A DNA stretch of 64,000 nucleotides from JAIPAN01 sp040403555 (GCA_040403555.1 JBBAKN010000004.1:256572-320571); one strand, 5' to 3'; positions 8,631 to 17,638 are shown, counted from the first letter of the stretch. A program made the numbers and translations. Notes: a model not told the origin generated them from the letters alone.

Positions 8631-9263
8631 ATGCAAGAATATTTAAGCCAAACCCCAGTAGCCAGTATTGTTTTATTGTTTACGGTCATCACGAGTATTT
8701 ACGCCTTCTCTAACCACGAAGTTTACGGCAAGTTTATGCTACATCCGTATAGTGTAAGCCGAGGGCAACGGGTGTACTCGGTGTTTACCAGCGGACTTAT
8801 TCATAAAGATTGGGGGCATTTGCTCGTAAATATGCTCTCCTTTTATTTTTTCGCTTTCCCCTTGGAGCAAACCTTGGCTTCTTTAAGCAGCTTTGGCCAT
8901 TGGCAATTTGCAGGCTTGTATGTACTCAGTTTAGTATTGAGCGATCTTGGTTCTATTATAAAGCATAAGAATGATTTTTGGTACAATAGCTTAGGCGCAT
9001 CGGGTGCGGTTTGTGCCATCGTGTTTAGCTATATTTTATTTTATCCGCTTACCAAAATGATGATTTTCCCTTTGCCTATTCCCATTCCGGCGGTATTGTA
9101 TGGATTTCTGTTTTTGGGCTATTGTTGGTATGCCTCTCGTAATTCAAGTGATCATATAAACCACGATGCGCATTTTTACGGGGCCTTGGCAGGCGTGAGT
9201 ATTACGGTTCTGTATCACCCAGATATTGTGCCCTACTTTTTGGGCCAATTATTGGGTAGGTAA
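8631..9263 (+). CDS. Rhomboid-family intramembrane serine protease
   Basis: A 210-residue integral membrane protein with about six hydrophobic segments. The catalytic serine is in SLGASGAV (GxSG) and the catalytic histidine in HINHDAHFYGALAG, in the last membrane segments. The oxyanion-helping His/Asn pair is seen as HLLVNM in the second segment. These are the expected rhomboid landmarks, and length fits a minimal bacterial rhomboid. It starts 5 bases after the M14 peptidase. Its stop abuts the minus-strand unknown gene, with no space for a terminator. Substrates are unknown. Confidence 0.93.
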   Translation: MQEYLSQTPVASIVLLFTVITSIYAFSNHEVYGKFMLHPYSVSRGQRVYSVFTSGLIHKDWGHLLVNMLSFYFFAFPLEQTLASLSSFGHWQFAGLYVLSLVLSDLGSIIKHKNDFWYNSLGASGAVCAIVFSYILFYPLTKMMIFPLPIPIPAVLYGFLFLGYCWYASRNSSDHINHDAHFYGALAGVSITVLYHPDIVPYFLGQLLGR

Positions 9264-10241
9264 TTAGTGGAGTGGCTGCTGTTGAAAGGCGCCAGTTTCA
9301 TCCGTTAAAAAACTCATCGGATTTTCGGGGTCTTTAATAATTTCGAATAGGGTAAAACCCCAAGCTTTCCAGAAATTCTCAAGCACTTGTCCATAGGTTT
9401 TTACGTCCCACGCATCAAAAATGGGCTTACTGCTGATGCCTTGAAGCGGCATGGCCTCTATAAATATGGTATCGGGAGTAGGCAGAACGGCGTATTCGGG
9501 TAAACGATTAAACAGATAAGCCGAATAGAAAAAACGAGCACAGAGTTCTTCAAATTGTGCAGGACTTAGCGTCTGCTCATTACAAATTTCCAATAGTTCC
9601 TTGTGGTAGTGCACATTGGTCCCGTTATCTTGTAAGCAGGCAATAATTCCAAAATTATGTGCTCTGAGGCTAAAGCTTAAGGTATTTAGTTCGTCTCGGT
9701 AACTAAAAAAATTGTCTTCTTGTGCCAGCTTAAACACCTTAATGCTCCAAGGTTTAGGCTCTTCGAAGCTAATAGGCTGAACGAGCGATTGTAGCATAAG
9801 GTGCAAGTTTCCGAACTTATGCGCCATAGCTTGCGATAACGTAAAGTGTTCGCCAAGGGTTTTTTGTTGACGTATACCTTGTTTAATTTCGTGGTAAATA
9901 ATGCCGTATAGTAACTTCGAAATCCATTGGAAAAGACGGAGATCCGGTACCTCTTTTACCAGTGTATATCCTCCTAAAAATGCTGCCTGTATATCGGCCT
10001 CTAGCGGTTCTATAGCTTGTTTATACACCTCGGTGCTACACGGAACCTTGAGGTCTTTGTAGGTCACCATGCTTTCATCAAGTAATTTAAACGGACGATC
10101 TGCTAAGCCAAAGGCTTGCAAAAACCAAGGCGCAAACACGCCTATTTCTTCTTCAGGTGATACCAGCGGCTGTCCACTTAAAAAACAGTGCTTTGCATCA
10201 AATTGCAGGGTTTTAAAGGGGTGGTATAAACTATCCTGCAT
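9264..10241 (-). CDS. Conserved-looking protein of unknown function
   Basis: 325 residues, no signal peptide and no membrane segment, rich in aromatic residues. The N-terminus contains CFLSGQPL, resembling half of a zinc knuckle, but I see no matching second Cys pair. The middle is helical (RLFQWISKLLYGIIYHEIKQGIRQQ) and the C-terminus has FFYSAYLFNRLPEY. I do not recognise the family. It is last in a tight minus-strand operon after rhodanese, a small membrane protein and the SPFH protein, starting only 3 bases after the SPFH stop. A membrane-quality-control role would be guilt by association only. Confidence 0.75.
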   Translation of the reverse strand: MQDSLYHPFKTLQFDAKHCFLSGQPLVSPEEEIGVFAPWFLQAFGLADRPFKLLDESMVTYKDLKVPCSTEVYKQAIEPLEADIQAAFLGGYTLVKEVPDLRLFQWISKLLYGIIYHEIKQGIRQQKTLGEHFTLSQAMAHKFGNLHLMLQSLVQPISFEEPKPWSIKVFKLAQEDNFFSYRDELNTLSFSLRAHNFGIIACLQDNGTNVHYHKELLEICNEQTLSPAQFEELCARFFYSAYLFNRLPEYAVLPTPDTIFIEAMPLQGISSKPIFDAWDVKTYGQVLENFWKAWGFTLFEIIKDPENPMSFLTDETGAFQQQPLH

Positions 10242-10244
10242 GCA

Positions 10245-11150
10245 TTAGTTATTCCCAATAATTACCGGTGCTCCTTTGCTATTGCCCATAATAATGATTT
10301 TAGTGTTGGGCGATAAGGCAATTTCTTTTTGTGCTTTAATTGCTTCGTACTGTAATTGTTTATCGCTTAAGCCAGTAGATAAAATACGCTGATAATCGGC
10401 AATACCTTGCGCTTCCACTCGTTTACGTTCGGCCTCTTGGCGTTCTTTTTGCAAAACGAAGGTCATCTTTTGTGCATCCTGCTCGGCATTAATTTTAGAC
10501 TCAATACTTTTCTTTACCGATTCGGGGAGGGTGATATTGCGGACTAATAATTGCTCCAACACCAAGCCACGTTTGGTGAAACTTTCGTTAATGGTTTTAA
10601 AAATTTTATCCTGAAATTCTTGACGTTTGGTAGAATACAAAGCCACTGCTTCGTAATAAACGGCATTATCGCGAATGGCGGTACGGGAAATTGGACGAAC
10701 AATTTTATCCAAATAATCATTACCAATCTCTTTTAAAATACGTGGTGCTTCGGTAGCTCTAACTTTAAATAAAACAGAAAGATCAATGGTTACTTCCAAT
10801 CCATCAGAAGACAAAACCCGAATGGCATCGTCGCCCGCTTTAGTCCCTTCATCGTGAATGCCCGACATGGTATAGTTCTGTGTTTTGGTATCAAAGTTGG
10901 TTACCTCTACCAAAGGATTGACCACGTTTAATCCACTGTATAATACATCGTTTTCTACCTTACCAAATAAGGTTTTCACACCTACTTGGCCGGCATCAAT
11001 AACCTTAAACATAGATACAGAAGCACCTAAAAGGAGCAGTAAAACACCTGCAATGCGTAGCGGATTGCTAAATTTTTGAACGGGATTATCTGCACGAGAC
11101 AATTGGAAACCTACGATTAAGGCAACAAGGCCTAAAATGAGTAAAAACAT
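10245..11150 (-). CDS. SPFH/prohibitin-family membrane protein
   Basis: 301 residues. Two hydrophobic segments near the N-terminus (FLLILGLVALIVGF and LRIAGVLLLLLGASVSMF) anchor a Band-7/SPFH domain. The domain shows VIDAGQVGVKTLFGKV, a typical prohibitin opening, and the LLVRNITLPESVKKSIESKINAEQ block. A coiled-coil region (AQKMTFVLQKERQEAERKRVEAQG) follows. Proteins of this kind form large ring- or cage-like assemblies on membranes and often restrain membrane proteases. It lies in an operon with rhodanese, a small membrane protein and an unknown gene. Confidence 0.92.
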   Translation of the reverse strand: MFLLILGLVALIVGFQLSRADNPVQKFSNPLRIAGVLLLLLGASVSMFKVIDAGQVGVKTLFGKVENDVLYSGLNVVNPLVEVTNFDTKTQNYTMSGIHDEGTKAGDDAIRVLSSDGLEVTIDLSVLFKVRATEAPRILKEIGNDYLDKIVRPISRTAIRDNAVYYEAVALYSTKRQEFQDKIFKTINESFTKRGLVLEQLLVRNITLPESVKKSIESKINAEQDAQKMTFVLQKERQEAERKRVEAQGIADYQRILSTGLSDKQLQYEAIKAQKEIALSPNTKIIIMGNSKGAPVIIGNN

Positions 11151-11173
11151 AGTATTTGTTGTTTAAGTGAAAT

Positions 11174-11362
11174 TTAATCTTTTTTTGAGAGGCTTTTTAC
11201 GTTTTTTAATAACCTGGCTTTTAAGAATATAAGCAAGGCCAGTGAAAAAAGTGCTGCCGCTGTAATACCATAATGTTGTCCCTTAGCCGCCCAATAGGTG
11301 CTAAGCGTGAGTACCATAATGCCAATATTTAACAATACGTTGAGTAAAACTTTGAAAATCAT
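11174..11362 (-). CDS. Small two-helix membrane protein
   Basis: About 62 residues starting at MIFKVLLN (ATG at 11362), one base downstream of the rhodanese stop. A longer frame from 11407 would overlap the rhodanese gene and add a non-hydrophobic tail, so the short form is preferred. Two hydrophobic helices (residues about 3-20 and 29-45) are separated by a WAAKGQHYG turn and followed by a basic Lys-rich tail, probably cytoplasmic. Small proteins of this layout are common and uncharacterised in Bacteroidota. It is cotranscribed with rhodanese and the SPFH gene. Confidence 0.7.
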   Translation of the reverse strand: MIFKVLLNVLLNIGIMVLTLSTYWAAKGQHYGITAAALFSLALLIFLKARLLKNVKSLSKKD

Positions 11363-11363
11363 A

Positions 11364-11678
11364 TTAGTATACCGGTATGTTAGGGTCAATTTCTTGAGCC
11401 CACGCAAGAATGCCTCCTTTTAAATTGTATAATTTGGTAAATCCTTGTGCCTCTAATTGCATAATTGCGGCCGCACTGCGTGCGCCACTGCGGCAATGTA
11501 TAATTACGGGTTTATCGGTGGCAATTTTCTCTACTTCTAACAGCAATCCACCCAATGGGATATTTTCGCCGTTTAGGTTAGATACTTCATATTCAAACTC
11601 TTCCCGAACATCTATCAGCTGAAAATCTTCTTCCTTATCTAATTTACGCTTAAGTTCTTTTACAGTAATTTCTTTCAT
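11364..11678 (-). CDS. Single-domain rhodanese-like sulfurtransferase
   Basis: 104 residues forming one rhodanese domain. LIDVREEFEYEVSNL is the first conserved block and HCRSGARSAAA contains the active-site Cys62, which carries the persulfide. The C-terminal block LYNLKGGILAWAQ is also typical. No signal peptide, so cytoplasmic. It is the first gene of the minus-strand operon leading to the SPFH protein and is divergent from the MarR regulator. A TACCTTTG -7 box lies 17 bases upstream. The in vivo acceptor of sulfur is unknown. Confidence 0.92.
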   Translation of the reverse strand: MKEITVKELKRKLDKEEDFQLIDVREEFEYEVSNLNGENIPLGGLLLEVEKIATDKPVIIHCRSGARSAAAIMQLEAQGFTKLYNLKGGILAWAQEIDPNIPVY

Positions 11679-11695
11679 ACGTATGCCTTTATTAA

Positions 11696-11703
11696 CAAAG
11701 GTA
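11696..11703 (-). promoter_or_regulatory. -7 box for the rhodanese operon
   Basis: On the minus strand this reads TACCTTTG, a full match to TAnnTTTG, 17 bases ahead of the rhodanese start. No good -33 TTG is seen. The left MarR-type operator (11738-11752) lies about 35 bases upstream of it. Confidence 0.5.
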
Positions 11704-11737
11704 TCAAATACTCAACAATAAAATTTAAAAAATCAAT

Positions 11738-11791
11738 TACTATGCTTGCATATCAATTTTGAAATCTTATATTTGTTATGCAAGCATAGTA
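11738..11791 (+). promoter_or_regulatory. Promoter bracketed by two palindromic operators, upstream of the MarR gene
   Basis: Two 15-base arms, TACTATGCTTGCATA (11738-11752) and TATGCAAGCATAGTA (11777-11791), are exact reverse complements. Each arm is itself a palindrome of the form ATGC-TT-GCAT, so each could bind one MarR dimer. Between and within them lies a strong Bacteroidota promoter: TTG at 11746-11748, 19 bases, then TATATTTG at 11768-11775. The left site overlaps the -33 box and the right site overlaps the expected transcription start. This layout suggests autorepression of marR-fadNAE, probably relieved by an acyl-CoA; the ligand is inferred. Confidence 0.75.
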
Positions 11792-11796
11792 ATAAG

Positions 11797-12237
11797 ATGA
11801 AACCAGAAGATACCGTTGATTATTTTTTAAAGGTTGTTTGGCAAAATGTAGCCAATACCTATAACCAAATTGCTTCGGGTTTTGGTATTACACAAGCCTT
11901 GGGCTATGCCCTTATTAATATTCACGACGAGGGTACGGCCGTTTCTCAAATCGCCATACTATTGGGCGTAAAATCTACCAGCTTATCGCGTATGTTGAAT
12001 AACATGGAGGGCTTGGGTTTAATTTACCGCAAGGTATCTTTGGATGATAAGCGCTCGGTAAAAATTTACCTCACCGATTTTGGTAAAGAACAGCGCCAAA
12101 AAGCCAAAGAAGTAGTGCGTAAATTTAACGAGTATTTGAACATCCATTTAGAACAAAAAGAGCGTCAGCAATTAATTGCGGCCTTGCAAAAAATAAACCA
12201 GCTTACGCTGGCCTATCAACCTACATCTGGACTATGA
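11797..12237 (+). CDS. MarR-family transcriptional regulator of the fadNAE operon
   Basis: 146 residues with a winged helix-turn-helix: GTAVSQIAILLGVKSTSLSRM is the HTH and DDKRSVKIYLTDFGKEQ the wing. The start is the ATG at 11797; the frame runs further upstream, but those codons cross the right-hand operator and the predicted transcription start. The stop codon overlaps the fadN start (ATGA at 12234-12237), so regulator and enzymes are translationally coupled. A MarR dimer would fit each of the two upstream palindromes. Role as a fatty-acid-responsive repressor is inferred from position. Confidence 0.9.
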   Translation: MKPEDTVDYFLKVVWQNVANTYNQIASGFGITQALGYALINIHDEGTAVSQIAILLGVKSTSLSRMLNNMEGLGLIYRKVSLDDKRSVKIYLTDFGKEQRQKAKEVVRKFNEYLNIHLEQKERQQLIAALQKINQLTLAYQPTSGL

Positions 12238-14639
12238 AAAGAAGTATAAAAAAAGTGGCCGTATTGGGCTCGGGAATTATGGGTTCTCGTATTGCCTGTC
12301 ATTTCGCTAACATTGGCGTAGAAGTGTTGTTGTTAGATATCGCTCCCAAAGAGCTTACACCCGAAGAACAAGCCAAAGGCCTTAGCTTGGAGCATCCGGC
12401 GGTACGCAATAAAATTGTAAATGCGGCTTTAGAAACAGCAGTAAAATCTAACCCATCGCCCATTTTTACCAAGCGTAGCCTTAGCCGAATTAGCACCGGT
12501 AATTTTACCGATGACATGAAAGACATTGCTACCTGCGATTGGACGATTGAAGTGGTAGTAGAAAACCTAGATATTAAGAAAAAGGTATACGAGCAGGTAG
12601 AACAATTCCGTAAGCCTGGCACCTTAATTACCTCCAACACTTCGGGCATTCCTATACATTTAATGGCCGAAGGGCGTTCCGAAGATTTTCAAAAACATTT
12701 CTGCGGAACCCACTTTTTTAATCCGCCCCGTTATTTACGCTTGCTAGAAATTATTCCAACACCCCATACCGATCCAGAAATTGTAGATTTTCTGATGCAT
12801 TATGGCGATCAGTTTTTGGGTAAAACTACCGTTTTGTGTAAAGATACACCGGCCTTTATTGCCAACAGAGTGGGTGTTTACTCCATCATGTCTTTATTGC
12901 ATTTGGTGGAGAAAATGGATTTAACAGTAGAAGAGGTTGATAAATATACCGGCCCGGTATTGGGTCGTCCAAAATCGGCAACTTTTCGCACTACCGATGT
13001 AGTGGGATTAGATACTATGATTAACGTAGCCAATGGGTTATACCAAAACGTACCCAACGATAAAGCACATTCCCTTTTTCAATTACCAGGCTATGTGTTA
13101 AAAATGAAAGAAAACAATTGGTTGGGCGATAAAACCAAGCAAGGATTTTATAAAAAAGTAAAAGGCGAAAATGGCAAAAGCGAAATTTTAGCCCTCGATT
13201 TAAAAACACTCGAATACCGTCCGCAAGAAAAAGTAAAATCGGCCACACTCGATGGTTTAAAATTAATTGATAACCTTCGCGACCGCATGAAGGCCTATGC
13301 CAAAGGCACAGACCGAGCCGGCGAATTTTTCAGAACTGCTTTTTTCGGCTTATTCGAATATGTATCGGATCGTATTCCCGAAATTTCGGATGAATTGTAC
13401 CGCATAGACGATGCTATGCGTGCCGGTTTTGGCTGGGAACTGGGTCCATTTGAAGTGTGGGATGCCATTGGCATCAGCGAAGCACTTGCCGGAATGAAAA
13501 CGCTAGGCAACGAAGCTGCCCCTTGGGTACACGAAATGCTTGCTGCTGGGCATACTTCTTTTTATAAAGTAGAAGATGGCCTAAAAAAATACTACGATAT
13601 TCCGAGCAAAAGCTACAAAGCCATACCGGGCACCGATGCCTTTATTATTTTAGATAACATTCGGGCTAGCAAAACCATTTGGAAAAATACCGGTACCACC
13701 ATCACCGATTTGGGCGATGGTATCATCAATCTAGAATTTCATACTAAAATGAATACCATTGGTGGCGATGTGATTCAAGGGATAAACAAAGCCATTGATT
13801 TGGCCGAAAAAGATTTCCGCGGATTGGTTATCGGAAACGATGGGGCCAATTTTTCTGCTGGGGCCAATATCGGTATGATTTTTATGGCGGCCATTGAAGA
13901 AGAGTGGGACGAGATTAATATGGCCATTCGTGCTTTTCAAAATACTTCCATGCGCTTGCGCTACTCGAGTATTCCGGTGGTAGTGGCGCCTCACAATTTA
14001 ACCTTAGGTGGTAGTTGCGAATTTTCACTCCATGCCGATCACGTACAACTAAATGCCGAAACCTATATGGGCTTGGTAGAATTTGGTGTAGGCTTAATTC
14101 CCGGAGGAGGAGGCACCAAAGAATTTGCACTACGGGTTTCCGATGAATTGAAAGATGGCCAAATTGATCAAAATGTATTAAAGGATCGCTTTTTAACGAT
14201 CGCCATGGCCAAGGTTTCTACCTCGGGTGCCGAGGCAGCTGATTTGGGTTATTTACAAGTGGGTAAATACAGTATCACCATGAACCGCAGTCGTTTAATA
14301 GCCGATGCAAAAGCTAAAGCCTTGGAGCTTGCCGATGCTGGATATACACAACCGGTGCGTCGTACGGATATAAAAGTATTGGGCAAATCGGGTTTAGGCA
14401 TTGTTTACGCAGGTGCCAACTCTATGTTTGCCGGAAATTATATTTCGGAACACGATAAAAAAATATCCGAAAAATTAGGCTATGTGATGTGTGGTGGCAA
14501 TTTGTCGGCACCAAGCATGGTAAGCGAACAGTATTTGCTTGATTTAGAGCGGGAAGCTTTTTTATCGCTGTGCGGAGAAAAGAAAACCTTAGAACGTATT
14601 CAAAGTATCATTACCAAGGGTAAACCATTAAGAAATTAA
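12234..14639 (+). CDS. fadN: 3-hydroxyacyl-CoA dehydrogenase / enoyl-CoA hydratase fusion
   Basis: 801 residues. The N-terminal NAD-binding Rossmann domain opens with LGSGIMGSRIACHFANIG and ends in an Asp-containing strand (LLLDI). The hydroxyacyl-CoA dehydrogenase C-terminal domain follows, with HFFNPPRY and DTPAFIANRVG. The last third is a crotonase fold with GNDGANFSAGAN and VEFGVGLIPGGGGTKE, which form the oxyanion hole and acid/base region. This order (dehydrogenase first, hydratase last) matches Bacillus FadN rather than E. coli FadB. It performs hydration and oxidation in beta-oxidation. The thiolase and acyl-CoA dehydrogenase follow, reproducing the fadN-fadA-fadE operon. Confidence 0.93.
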   Translation: MKRSIKKVAVLGSGIMGSRIACHFANIGVEVLLLDIAPKELTPEEQAKGLSLEHPAVRNKIVNAALETAVKSNPSPIFTKRSLSRISTGNFTDDMKDIATCDWTIEVVVENLDIKKKVYEQVEQFRKPGTLITSNTSGIPIHLMAEGRSEDFQKHFCGTHFFNPPRYLRLLEIIPTPHTDPEIVDFLMHYGDQFLGKTTVLCKDTPAFIANRVGVYSIMSLLHLVEKMDLTVEEVDKYTGPVLGRPKSATFRTTDVVGLDTMINVANGLYQNVPNDKAHSLFQLPGYVLKMKENNWLGDKTKQGFYKKVKGENGKSEILALDLKTLEYRPQEKVKSATLDGLKLIDNLRDRMKAYAKGTDRAGEFFRTAFFGLFEYVSDRIPEISDELYRIDDAMRAGFGWELGPFEVWDAIGISEALAGMKTLGNEAAPWVHEMLAAGHTSFYKVEDGLKKYYDIPSKSYKAIPGTDAFIILDNIRASKTIWKNTGTTITDLGDGIINLEFHTKMNTIGGDVIQGINKAIDLAEKDFRGLVIGNDGANFSAGANIGMIFMAAIEEEWDEINMAIRAFQNTSMRLRYSSIPVVVAPHNLTLGGSCEFSLHADHVQLNAETYMGLVEFGVGLIPGGGGTKEFALRVSDELKDGQIDQNVLKDRFLTIAMAKVSTSGAEAADLGYLQVGKYSITMNRSRLIADAKAKALELADAGYTQPVRRTDIKVLGKSGLGIVYAGANSMFAGNYISEHDKKISEKLGYVMCGGNLSAPSMVSEQYLLDLEREAFLSLCGEKKTLERIQSIITKGKPLRN

Positions 14640-14651
14640 ATAAGGAGAATC

Positions 14652-15830
14652 ATGCAAGAAGCATATATCATAGCAGGATACCGTACCGCGGTGGGCAAAG
14701 CCCCAAAAGGAGTTTTCCGCTTTACTAGGGCCGATGAATTGGCTGCCGAAGTGGTTAAAGCTTTAGTAGCCTCGGTGCCTAATTTAGATAAAGAACAAAT
14801 AGACGACGTGATTGTGGGTAATGCCACCCCTGAAGCCGAGCAAGGCTTAAATATTGCTCGTATGGTTTCATTAATGGGGTTAAATACCGATAAAGTGCCC
14901 GGCGTAACCATGAACCGCTATTGCGCTTCTGGTTTAGAAACCATTGCTACTGCGGTAGCGAAAATTCGTTCGGGTATGGCCAATTGTATTGTAGCCGGTG
15001 GAGTTGAAGTGATGTCGGGTATGCCTTTTGGCGGTTGGAAATTAGTGCCCAACCCCGAAGTTGCCAAAGCGCATCCCGAATGGTATTGGGGCATGGGTCT
15101 AACTGCCGAAGCCGTTGCCAACGACTATAAAGTGAGCAGAGAAGCGCAAGATGAATTTGCATTTAATTCTCACCAAAAAGCAATTAAAGGTTTAGAAAGT
15201 GGACGTTTAAAAGCCGGTGTGTTGCCCATTAGCATTACCGAGAATTATGTGGATGCCAATTTGAAAAAGAAAACTCGAGACTATGTGGTAGATACCGACG
15301 AAGGTCCGAGATCGGATACGAGCATTGAAAAATTAGCCAAATTGAAGCCAGTATTTGCGGCCAATGGAAGCATTACGGCTGGTAACTCGTCGCAAACTTC
15401 AGATGGTGCTGCCTTTGTATTGGTAGTATCAGAAAGTATGCTAAAACAATTAGGCGTGCAGCCAATTGCCCGTTTGGTTAGTTATGGTGTGGCCGGCGTT
15501 CCTCCTCGAATTATGGGTATTGGTCCTATTGAAGCCATTCCTTTGGCTTTAAAAAAGGCGGGCATGAAACAAGATCAATTGGATTTAATTGAATTGAATG
15601 AGGCTTTTGCTTCTCAATCTTTAGCCATTATAAACACCTTAGGTTTAAATACCGATATCGTGAATGTAAATGGCGGAGCCATTGCCCTGGGGCACCCATT
15701 GGGTTGTACAGGCGCCAAATTAACCGTACAAGTACTTAACGAATTAAAAGCAAGAAATAAAAAATATGGCATGGTAACTATGTGTGTAGGTACTGGCCAA
15801 GGAGCAGCAGGCATTTTCGAACTGCTATAA
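14652..15830 (+). CDS. fadA: Acetyl-CoA C-acyltransferase (3-ketoacyl-CoA thiolase)
   Basis: 392 residues, the usual size for a degradative thiolase, which cleaves 3-ketoacyl-CoA with CoA to acetyl-CoA. The nucleophilic Cys91 is in NRYCASGLE. The catalytic His lies in GGAIALGHPLGCTGAK and the second Cys in CVGTGQGAAGIF near the C-terminus. NEAFA is also present. A weak purine-rich stretch (AAGGAGAATC) precedes the ATG. It follows fadN by 12 bases and precedes fadE by 11 bases, so it belongs to the same operon. Confidence 0.96.
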   Translation: MQEAYIIAGYRTAVGKAPKGVFRFTRADELAAEVVKALVASVPNLDKEQIDDVIVGNATPEAEQGLNIARMVSLMGLNTDKVPGVTMNRYCASGLETIATAVAKIRSGMANCIVAGGVEVMSGMPFGGWKLVPNPEVAKAHPEWYWGMGLTAEAVANDYKVSREAQDEFAFNSHQKAIKGLESGRLKAGVLPISITENYVDANLKKKTRDYVVDTDEGPRSDTSIEKLAKLKPVFAANGSITAGNSSQTSDGAAFVLVVSESMLKQLGVQPIARLVSYGVAGVPPRIMGIGPIEAIPLALKKAGMKQDQLDLIELNEAFASQSLAIINTLGLNTDIVNVNGGAIALGHPLGCTGAKLTVQVLNELKARNKKYGMVTMCVGTGQGAAGIFELL

Positions 15831-15841
15831 ATCAATACATC

Positions 15842-17623
15842 ATGGAAAAAACACATACAAAAGGTGGTGAATTCATCATCAAAGACACCGAAGCGGCAGA
15901 CATTTTCATTCCCGAAGAGTTTGACGAAGAACAGTTAATGATTAAAAAAACCTGCGAAGATTTTTTGCAGGCAGAGGTTAACCCAAATTTAGACCGTATT
16001 GATAAGCTAGAGGAAGGCTTGATGCCAAGTTTGCTCGATAAAGCAGGCGAATTGGGCCTATTGGCTGTTTCTATTCCCGAAGAATACGGCGGCTTTGGAA
16101 AAAACTTCAACACCTCCATGTTGGTGGCCGATATTGTAGGTGCTGGACACTCCTTCGCCGTAGCCATTTCGGCGCATACTGGTATTGGTACCTTGCCCAT
16201 TTTGTATTATGGCAACGAAGCCCAAAAAACAAAATACATTCCCAAATTAGCTAGTGGAGAGTGGAAAGCCTCCTATTGCTTAACCGAACCCAATTCAGGT
16301 TCTGATGCCAATTCGGGGCGTACCAAAGCGGTATTAAATAAAGAGGGCACCCATTATTTAATTACCGGCCAAAAAATGTGGATTACCAATGGTGGTTTTG
16401 CCGATATTTTTATTGTGTTTGCCAAAATTGAAGACGATGAAAATCTAACCGCATTTATTGTAGAGAAAACTTTCGGAGGTATAACCATGAATCCCGAAGA
16501 ACATAAAATGGGTATTAAGGGTTCTTCAACCCGTCAGGTTTTTTTTAACGATTGCCCGGTGCCGGTAGAAAACGTTCTTTCCGACCGCCAAAATGGATTT
16601 AAAATTGCTGTAAATATTTTAAATATTGGCCGTATTAAATTGGGTGCAGCAGCTATCGGCTCTTCTCGTGCGGTAATTGATAAGTCTATTAATTATGCCA
16701 ATGAGCGGGTGCAATTCAAACTTCAAATTTCAAAATTTGGGGCTATACGTTATAAATTGGCAGAAATGGCCACCCGTAATTTTGCTATAGAAAGTGCGTG
16801 CTACCGAGCCGGCCAAAATATTGACGATGCCTACGATGCACTCGTTGCTGGAGGCATGGAAACTGGTAAAGCCAAGCTAAAATCTACCGAAGAATTTGCT
16901 GTTGAGTGCGCCATTTTAAAAGTATGGGGATCGGAAATGTTGGATTATGTGGTAGATGAAGGTGTGCAAGTATATGGGGGCATGGGCTATTCTGCCGAAG
17001 CGCCTATGGATAGAGCCTACCGCGATAGCCGTATCAACCGCATTTTCGAAGGAACCAATGAAATTAACCGTTTGCTGATTGTAGACATGCTCTTGAAACG
17101 TGCCTTAAAAGGCGAATTGGATTTAATGACGCCTGCGCAAGCGGTTGCTTCCGAACTGATGTCTATCCCTGAATTTGGTGAAGAAGATGACAGTTTATTT
17201 GCAGCCGAGAAAAAGACGCTTAAAAATCTGAAAAAAGCAGGCCTCATGATTGCCGGTTCTGCCGTGCAAAAACTGATGATGAGTTTGGCCAAAGAGCAAG
17301 AAATTCTGATGAATATCGCCGATATTATTGGTGCGGTATATGTAGTCGAATCGACGATTTTGAGGGTAGAAAAATTGGTGAAAGCTAGAGGCGAAGAAGC
17401 CGTGCAAGGCCAATTAGATATGATGCGTATTTATTTGCAAGAAGCTGTAGATTCGGTTTATTTGGCTGGTAAAGAAGCCTTAAACTCTTTTGCCGAAGGC
17501 GATGAATTAAACATGATGTTGGTAGGCTTACGCCGCTTTACCAAGCTAGCACCTTATAATATAAAAGATGCCCGCCAACGTGTAGCCAAACAGCTTATTG
17601 AGGCTAATAAATATTGTTACTAA
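15842..17623 (+). CDS. fadE: Acyl-CoA dehydrogenase (long form)
   Basis: 593 residues, FAD-dependent, catalysing the first oxidation of beta-oxidation. The N-terminal helical domain leads to YCLTEPNSGSDANS and KMWITNGGFAD, the middle beta domain. The C-terminal helical domain carries YGGMGYSAEAPMDRAYRDSRINRIFEGTNEIN in pieces, including the catalytic Glu region. About 190 residues beyond the classical domain match the long bacterial form found in fadE of fadNAE operons. The start is ATG 15842; the frame extends upstream into fadA and that part is not family-like. A terminator follows after 15 bases. Confidence 0.94.
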   Translation: MEKTHTKGGEFIIKDTEAADIFIPEEFDEEQLMIKKTCEDFLQAEVNPNLDRIDKLEEGLMPSLLDKAGELGLLAVSIPEEYGGFGKNFNTSMLVADIVGAGHSFAVAISAHTGIGTLPILYYGNEAQKTKYIPKLASGEWKASYCLTEPNSGSDANSGRTKAVLNKEGTHYLITGQKMWITNGGFADIFIVFAKIEDDENLTAFIVEKTFGGITMNPEEHKMGIKGSSTRQVFFNDCPVPVENVLSDRQNGFKIAVNILNIGRIKLGAAAIGSSRAVIDKSINYANERVQFKLQISKFGAIRYKLAEMATRNFAIESACYRAGQNIDDAYDALVAGGMETGKAKLKSTEEFAVECAILKVWGSEMLDYVVDEGVQVYGGMGYSAEAPMDRAYRDSRINRIFEGTNEINRLLIVDMLLKRALKGELDLMTPAQAVASELMSIPEFGEEDDSLFAAEKKTLKNLKKAGLMIAGSAVQKLMMSLAKEQEILMNIADIIGAVYVVESTILRVEKLVKARGEEAVQGQLDMMRIYLQEAVDSVYLAGKEALNSFAEGDELNMMLVGLRRFTKLAPYNIKDARQRVAKQLIEANKYCY

Positions 17624-17638
17624 GTTATTGCAAAAGAG

